Notes under the pieces: generated by a model
Told to the model about the DNA's origin: nothing
The model's input: only the letters and a program-made list of their open reading frames with translations
Databases searched by the model: none
Translations under genes and position numbers: made by a program
Shown here: piece by piece, positions 59,367-64,000 of the stretch
How the letters are laid out: every line of letters starts with the position of its first letter
Position numbering within the stretch: position 1 is the stretch's first letter
Assembly: GCA_947044405.1 (NCBI GenBank)
Contig: CAMRHE010000356.1
Span: 744,001-808,000 of the forward strand
Source of the DNA: Leptodactylus fallax
Taxonomy: Eukaryota > Chordata > Amphibia > Anura > Leptodactylidae
Length of the DNA stretch: 64,000 nt
Direction of reading: 5' to 3'

Positions 59367-61440
59367 CATAATAATAATAATAATAACTTTATATAGCGCC
59401 AACATATTCTGCAGCACTATACAAATCAGAGGACACATGAACAGAAAATGAGACATTACAATGTGACAAAGAAATAAACATATCAAACAATAGGAGTGAG
59501 GGCCCTGCTCGCAAGAGCTTACATTCTATGAGGCGATAGGGGGACACAAGAGGTCAGAAGGCTTGTTTGCTACAATGGTCCAGCCGTCTTTTAATAGAAA
59601 AGGCTATGTAACTGAAGCTGTATGAACCCATCACCAGCCAGTATCTGTGAATAAACATATACTAAGTGCAAGGAGTGCAGTGTAACTTCTAGATGGAGGG
59701 GCCAGGATCTGAGGAACAGAGGAGGAAGGATAAAAGGTGTTGTTGTTGTACACCTCCGAACACTACATTGTGATCAGGTCATGTGATAAACCTGACCAAA
59801 CAGATGTGATTTTAGGGCATATTTGAAGCTGCTGTAGTTGGGGATTAATCTGTCTTGGGTAAAACATTCCAGAGCACCGGTGCAGCTCAAGAAAAGTCTT
59901 GGAGATGGGAGTGGGATGTTCGGATAACAGAGGATGCAAGTCTAAGGTCACTGGTAGAACGGAGAGGACGGTTAGGGCGGTAGACAGTGATGAGAGAGGA
60001 GATATAGGGGGCGCAGATTTGTGGGTCAGTGTGATAATTTTATATTATATTCTGTTATGGATGGGCAACCAATACAGTGACTGACACAAAGTAGATGCGT
60101 CTGTGTACTGGTTTGAGAGAAAGATAAGTCTGGCGGCTGCATTCAGTACAGATTGTAGAGGGGAGAGTTTAGTAAAAGGAAGCCCAATTAGAAGAGAATT
60201 GCAATAGTGAAGACGAGAGAGAATCAGAGCGATAATAAGGGTTTTTGATGTTTCTACGGTGAGAAAAGGGCGAAATCTAGAGATGTTTTTGAGGTGCAGG
60301 TGGCAAGTGTCTGAATATGTGAGGTAAAGGTGAGATCTGAATCAAATACAACCCCTAGACTGCAGGCATGCCACCTCGGGGGTAATAGTAAGGCCACAGA
60401 CAGAAATGGATATATCAGGGTTAGGTTGTTTAGTGGATGGAGGGAACACAAGAAGTTCAGTTTTTGAAAGATTCAATTTCGGATAAAGAGAAGACATGAT
60501 AGACAGCAGAGAGACAGTCACTGGTGATCTGTAGTAGTGCAGGGGTGATGTCATAGGATGAGGTATATAGTTGGGTATCCTCTGCATAAAGATGGTATTG
60601 AAAGCTAAATCTGCTTATGATTTGTCAGGGGCTGTGTACAGAGGGGAGGGGGAGGGGGCCTAGGACCGAGCCCTGAGGAACCCCAACCACAAGGGGCAGA
60701 GGAGAAGAAATAGCACCAGCGAATGATACACTAAATGAACAGTCAGAGAGATGGGAAGAAAACCAAGAGATAGTGGTATCCCTGAGACCACTAGAGTGAA
60801 GCATAGTGAGGAGGAGTTGGTGGTCCACAGTGTAAAATGCTGCTGAGATCCAGAAGAATAAGTAGTGAATAGTTCCCTTTAGATTTAGCCGTCAGGAGAT
60901 CGTTGGAGACTTTCGTAAGGGCCTTTTCTGTAGAGTGTAGTGCACGAAAACCTGATTGTTAGGGGTCCTGAAGAGAGTTAGCAGAAAGATAGTGGATTAT
61001 ACGGCAATAGACCAACCGTTCCAGGAGGATAGAGACAGGTCAGTAGTTAGCAGCACAAGATGGGTCGAGGGAGGGTTTTTTCCAGTAGTGGGGTTATGAC
61101 AGCATGTTTGAAGGAGGAGGGAAACATTCCAGAAGAAAAAGAGAGCTTAATATTTTTAGTAAGGTGAGTTATAACAGCAGCGGACAGAGACCGGAGGAGG
61201 TGTGATGGAATAGGATCGCTTGTGCAAGTAGTGGGGCGAGAAGAAGAAAGGAGCTGGGAGACTTTTTCTTCTGTTACTGGGTCAAATAATGAGAGTTCAC
61301 AATGAGGAGCAAGCTAGTGAAGGGGACTGATGATGCTTGGAGATTGGGTTATTTCCTGACGGATGTTGTCGATTTTGTCTTTAAAGTAAGTGGCCATATC
61401 TTGAGCGCTGAGGTCTGTGACAGGTACCCGCACCTTTTTG
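59367..61440 (-). mobile_element. L2-type LINE, 5'-truncated, antisense
   Basis: The 3' end lies at 59,367 as an (ATA)n tract followed (plus strand) by CTTTATATAGCGCCAACATA, the same tail as the SINE at 12112. About 2 kb upstream on the minus strand hold reverse-transcriptase coding in several frames. The 5' end is lost near 61,440. The combination of RT type, microsatellite 3' end and SINE-shared tail points to the L2/CR1 group. Many stops and shifts mark it as long dead. Confidence 0.85.
59763..61360 (-). pseudogene. LINE reverse transcriptase remnant
   Basis: Read on the minus strand in shifting frames. The RT signature [10 protein letters not shown] is intact at about 60,657-60,690. An upstream segment matches the FK…V.TPLL finger region (about 61,075-61,120). 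The catalytic box that should be YADD reads YAED (60577-60588). Further downstream, SKTELLVFPPS and VVFDSDLTFTSHI are typical of the region after the catalytic box. At least four frame changes or stops separate these blocks, so no protein is made. Confidence 0.85.
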
Positions 61441-61670
61441 CTGCTGCCTGGTCCCAATTATCAACATTATCAGCATTTCTGTACCTTGTAGAGTGTCCTC
61501 TGGGGAGAAAAATTTATTAATTAGTAAAGGACATATATATATAATTTTCTAATGGTAGCATGTACCATTCAGTGTCCCTGCTCACTTGTCAGTGTGCTTG
61601 CGTCAGATTGGTCTTAGTTGAATAGAATTTTTTATTTCTTTTATTTTTTAATATTCGTGCTAACGGGTCC
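61441..61670. other. Spacer, nothing recognised
   Basis: No supported feature between the LINE and the TTAA array. Confidence 0.5.
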
Positions 61671-61963
61671 TTAAAGGGGTTGACCAGGATAACCTTTTTT
61701 TTTTTTTTTTTTAATTAGGCCGGGGAAGATGAAAAAAAAAAACCATACTCACCTGTCCCCGGTGCTCCGGTGTCTCCTAGTGAGGTCCGATCCTGCTGCT
61801 CCGATGTTTTCTTCCAGTGTAAGTCCCCATCGCATGTGAACGCTGAGGCAATCAGTGGCCTGAGCAAAGGACATGGGACATAACTACCTGTGATATCTCC
61901 TGTCTCTTTCCTAAGGAAAGGGACATGGGACATCACAGTGCGGCGGGGACTTCCACCGCAAGA

Positions 61964-62724
61964 AGCCCTCCTAAACCAGTGGACATCCTGGGGACGGGCA
62001 TCGAGATTGTGAACACCTATAAGTACCTGGGTTTGCTCCTTAATAATAAGCTGGACTGGGCAGATCATATGGAGGCCCTGTACAGGAAGGGCCACAGCAG
62101 GCTCTACCTGCTTAGGAAACTGAGAGCCTTTGGAATCCGGGGGGCACTTCTTAGAACTTTCTTCAACTCGGTAGTGGCATCAGCCATCTTCTTTGGAGTG
62201 GCCTGCTGGGGGAGCAGTATATCAACCAGGGACAGAAATAAACTTGACAAGCTGATTAGAAAGGCCAGCTCTGTCCTGGGGAGCCCACTGGACCCAGTGC
62301 AGGTGGTGGGTGACAGAAGGATACTGTTCGTGGTGAGCTCCATGCAGAAGAAGAAGTCCCATCCCATGCATGAGACTGTGATTGCGCTGAGCAGTACTGT
62401 CAGTGACCGATTGCTCCACCCTAGGTGTGAGAAGGAGCGCTATCGGAAGTCTTTCCTCCCCACCGCGGTTAGGCTGTACAACCAACACCGACCTAAGCGG
62501 AGATCATTACACACAGAGAACTGAAATATCTCTCTGCCTGTTAAATCCCCCCCCCCCCCTCTGCTACGTCCTATCTGTCTGTCTGCTATTAATGTAATGC
62601 CTCTCACCTTGGAACATTCCTGTACATGTTGTATTTGTATCTGCTTATCTTTGCTGCTGTAACACACTGAATTTCCCCATTGTGGGATTATTAAAGGACT
62701 ATTATTATTATTATTATTATTATT
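61964..62724 (+). mobile_element. L2-type LINE 3' fragment, nested
   Basis: Carries the C-terminal part of the LINE polyprotein and ends in ATTTCCCCATTGTGGGATTA followed by (ATT)n at 62,700-62,724. This 3' end is characteristic of fish and frog L2 elements. 5'-truncated on insertion, as usual for LINEs. Its 3' tail differs from that of the antisense LINE at 59367, so two L2-type lineages are present. Confidence 0.88.
61967..62524 (+). pseudogene. L2 LINE ORF2 C-terminal fragment
   Basis: About 185 codons open to a TGA at 62522-62524. Recognisable blocks: VNTYKYLGLLLNNKLDW, the conserved strand after the RT catalytic box; RLYLLRKLRAFGI; ASAIFFGVACWG; DKLIRKASSVLG; and a C-terminal RYRKSFLPTAVRLYNQH. 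These belong to the thumb and C-terminal region of L2-clade reverse transcriptases. The catalytic region and endonuclease are missing, so it is inactive. The lack of internal stops suggests a younger copy than the antisense LINE upstream. The codons before 61967 belong to the MITE, not to the LINE. Confidence 0.9.
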
Positions 62725-62850
62725 AAGAAAACACCGAAGCAGTAGGACTGGACCGCACTGGAGACAGGTGCGTATGGGTTTTTTGAAATTTTTTTTCCAC
62801 CTTCCCTGGTCTAATATTTAAAAAAAGGTTAACCTGGACAACCTCTTTAA

Positions 62851-63728
62851 CCGCTTCCACACCGCCCATTGGGTTTTTACGTCTGGAAGGTGGTTGTCTA
62901 GTTCTTCAAGGACGTACCAGTAGGTCCAAGCAGAACTCAGCAGCTGCACGATTTTGTGCAGCTGCTGAAAAGGGGAGCCGACTGTAACTTCAGCCGGAGC
63001 TCCCAGAGAGAAGACGGGGAAAGTTTGTTACCTTCCCTGCCTTCCCTGCGCCACCATCTTGCGTCTCCCCTCTGACCCGGCGGTCACGTGATTCGCCAGG
63101 ACCAGAGTCTCTTAGAGCTGCTGGGTCCTACAGGACCCAGATCAGCTCTATAGTAATGTGAAAATAACGTGCAGGAGGCTGTATTCCTCCTGCAACTGGG
63201 GCTAAATGTAAAATCAGCCTCCTCAACAAAAAAAAAAAAAAGTGATCAGATGTCCCCAAAGGTCTATTATGATCTTAAGGGGGACACAATGTTAAAAAAA
63301 AAAAAAAAAAAAAAAATTAATAGAAAAGTAAAAAAAAAAAAAAGTAAATAAAATAATTAAAAAAATAAATAAAATAATACGCCAATAAAACACCCTTATT
63401 ACAGGTTATAGTCCCACCCCCGCCGACACCATACAAAATAAAAATTACCGTAACTGAGAGTAAAAACTATTTTATAAAGTTTTTTAGTAGCACTTTGTGT
63501 TATTAAATTTAAAAAAATGAAAAGTGAAAAACAGACACGTTTTCCCTCCCATTTTGTTTGTTTTCCCGGATATAAAAAAAAATTTAAACACATGCAAAAT
63601 TAAAAAAAAAACAACATAAAAATAAAGCCTTATGTGTCACCGAAAAAAGACGCAGAAATTAGTTGAATAATGCAAAAAATATGAAAATGTGCCTGGTCTG
63701 GAAGGGAAAGCATCTGGTATGGAAGTGG
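62851..63728. mobile_element. TTAA-type MITE, 878 bp
   Basis: Left end CCGCTTCCACACCGCCC after TTAA (62847-62850); the reverse complement of the right end is CCACTTCCATACCAGATGC, before TTAA (63729-63732). The interior holds long A-runs at 63,229-63,360. No coding. It shares both flanking TTAA sites with its neighbours. Confidence 0.8.
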
Positions 63729-63732
63729 TTAA

Positions 63733-64000
63733 AGAGGACCTTTCACCACCTCCACAAAGTACAACTCTTTACGTCGATTAATAGACTCCAGCACAGTTTT
63801 TTTCTCTTGACCCCACCATTCTTGAGCAATCACTGCTGTTAGTTTTAGTGCTTCATATGCTATTTAGGCTCTGTATTGTCAGGAGGGCGGTGTCAGGCAG
63901 GAGCAGACATGGGTTGTGATTCTGAGCTCTGACATTGACTGCCTCTGATTGGAGATCTGAATCACGTCCACTGACTAACACTGCCCTTCTGACATTACAG
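63733..64000. mobile_element. TTAA-type MITE family A (copy 2), cut by window end
   Basis: Starts AGAGGACCTTTCACCACCTC, identical to the left end of 10969-11256, and continues with ACAACTCTTTACG as in that copy. The right end lies beyond the window. Confidence 0.85.

Larger units (their letters stand above)
61675..62846. mobile_element. Palindromic TTAA-type MITE interrupted by an L2 copy
   Basis: Flanked by TTAA (61671-61674 and 62847-62850). Left arm 61675-61813 starts AGGGGTTGACCAGGATAACC; the right arm 62725-62846 is its reverse complement (AGAGGTTGTCCAGGTTAACC), with matching inner blocks (CTGTCCCCGG… and ACCGAAGCAGTAGGACTG). The L2 element at 61964-62724 sits between the arms, so it was inserted after the MITE. 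Confidence 0.85.
9580..64000 (+). other. EFL1: Downstream EFL1 intron, at least 54 kb, incomplete
   Basis: From the donor GTATGT at 9580 no further exon of EFL1 is recognised up to the window end. The interval is filled by transposable-element copies, listed separately, and anonymous AT-rich sequence. It is inferred to be one very long intron; a short missed exon cannot be excluded. The next exon should start in phase 1. Confidence 0.6.

Noticed and set aside
61925..61966. N-terminal codons of the long frame ending at 62524
   Set aside because: These bases belong to the surrounding MITE, so the apparent start codon is not that of the LINE protein.

Overview
This window looks like nuclear DNA from an amphibian, most likely a frog or toad. 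It is AT-rich and almost entirely intronic, and it is crowded with vertebrate-type interspersed repeats: TTAA-flanked piggyBac-like MITEs, Tc1/mariner and hAT elements, L2-type LINEs and a tRNA-derived V-type SINE. The species cannot be read from the sequence alone. There are no bacterial operons, CRISPR arrays, rRNA genes or functional tRNA genes.

Only one host gene can be named. Two coding exons on the + strand (265-437 and 9444-9579) encode consecutive parts of EFL1 (EFTUD1/Ria1), the GTPase that works with SBDS to release eIF6 from pre-60S ribosomal subunits. Both have good splice sites and join in phase. I find no further EFL1 exon up to 64,000, so the second intron is probably at least 54 kb, unless a short exon was missed. 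A minus-strand open frame at 13,136-13,563 reads like part of a real protein, but I cannot identify it.

Layout: 1-9443 holds EFL1 exon 1, a 9.0-kb intron and exon 2; that intron carries a palindromic MITE (1914-2320), an LTR (4356-4826) and a hAT element (7135-8927) filled with a minisatellite of about 30-bp units. From 9580 to 36,500 the intron holds MITEs, a V-SINE (12,112-12,379), a TA-flanked element (16,771-17,438) and possible conserved non-coding stretches. At 36,513-38,102 there is a complete but inactive Tc1-like transposon. From 41,262 to 46,377 two nested insertions occur: a TTA-flanked MITE inside a TTAA-type MITE, and a 951-bp retro-insertion with a 14-bp target duplication inside another MITE. 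At 50,222-50,638 lies a near-perfect 417-bp palindrome. At 59,367-61,440 is an antisense L2-type LINE whose 3' tail matches the SINE. At 61,675-64,000 three TTAA elements sit end to end sharing single TTAA sites, the first interrupted by an L2 copy.

The parts do not form a pathway. The biological content is one ribosome-maturation gene whose introns record successive waves of transposition. The relative order of several insertions can be read directly from nesting and target-site duplications.
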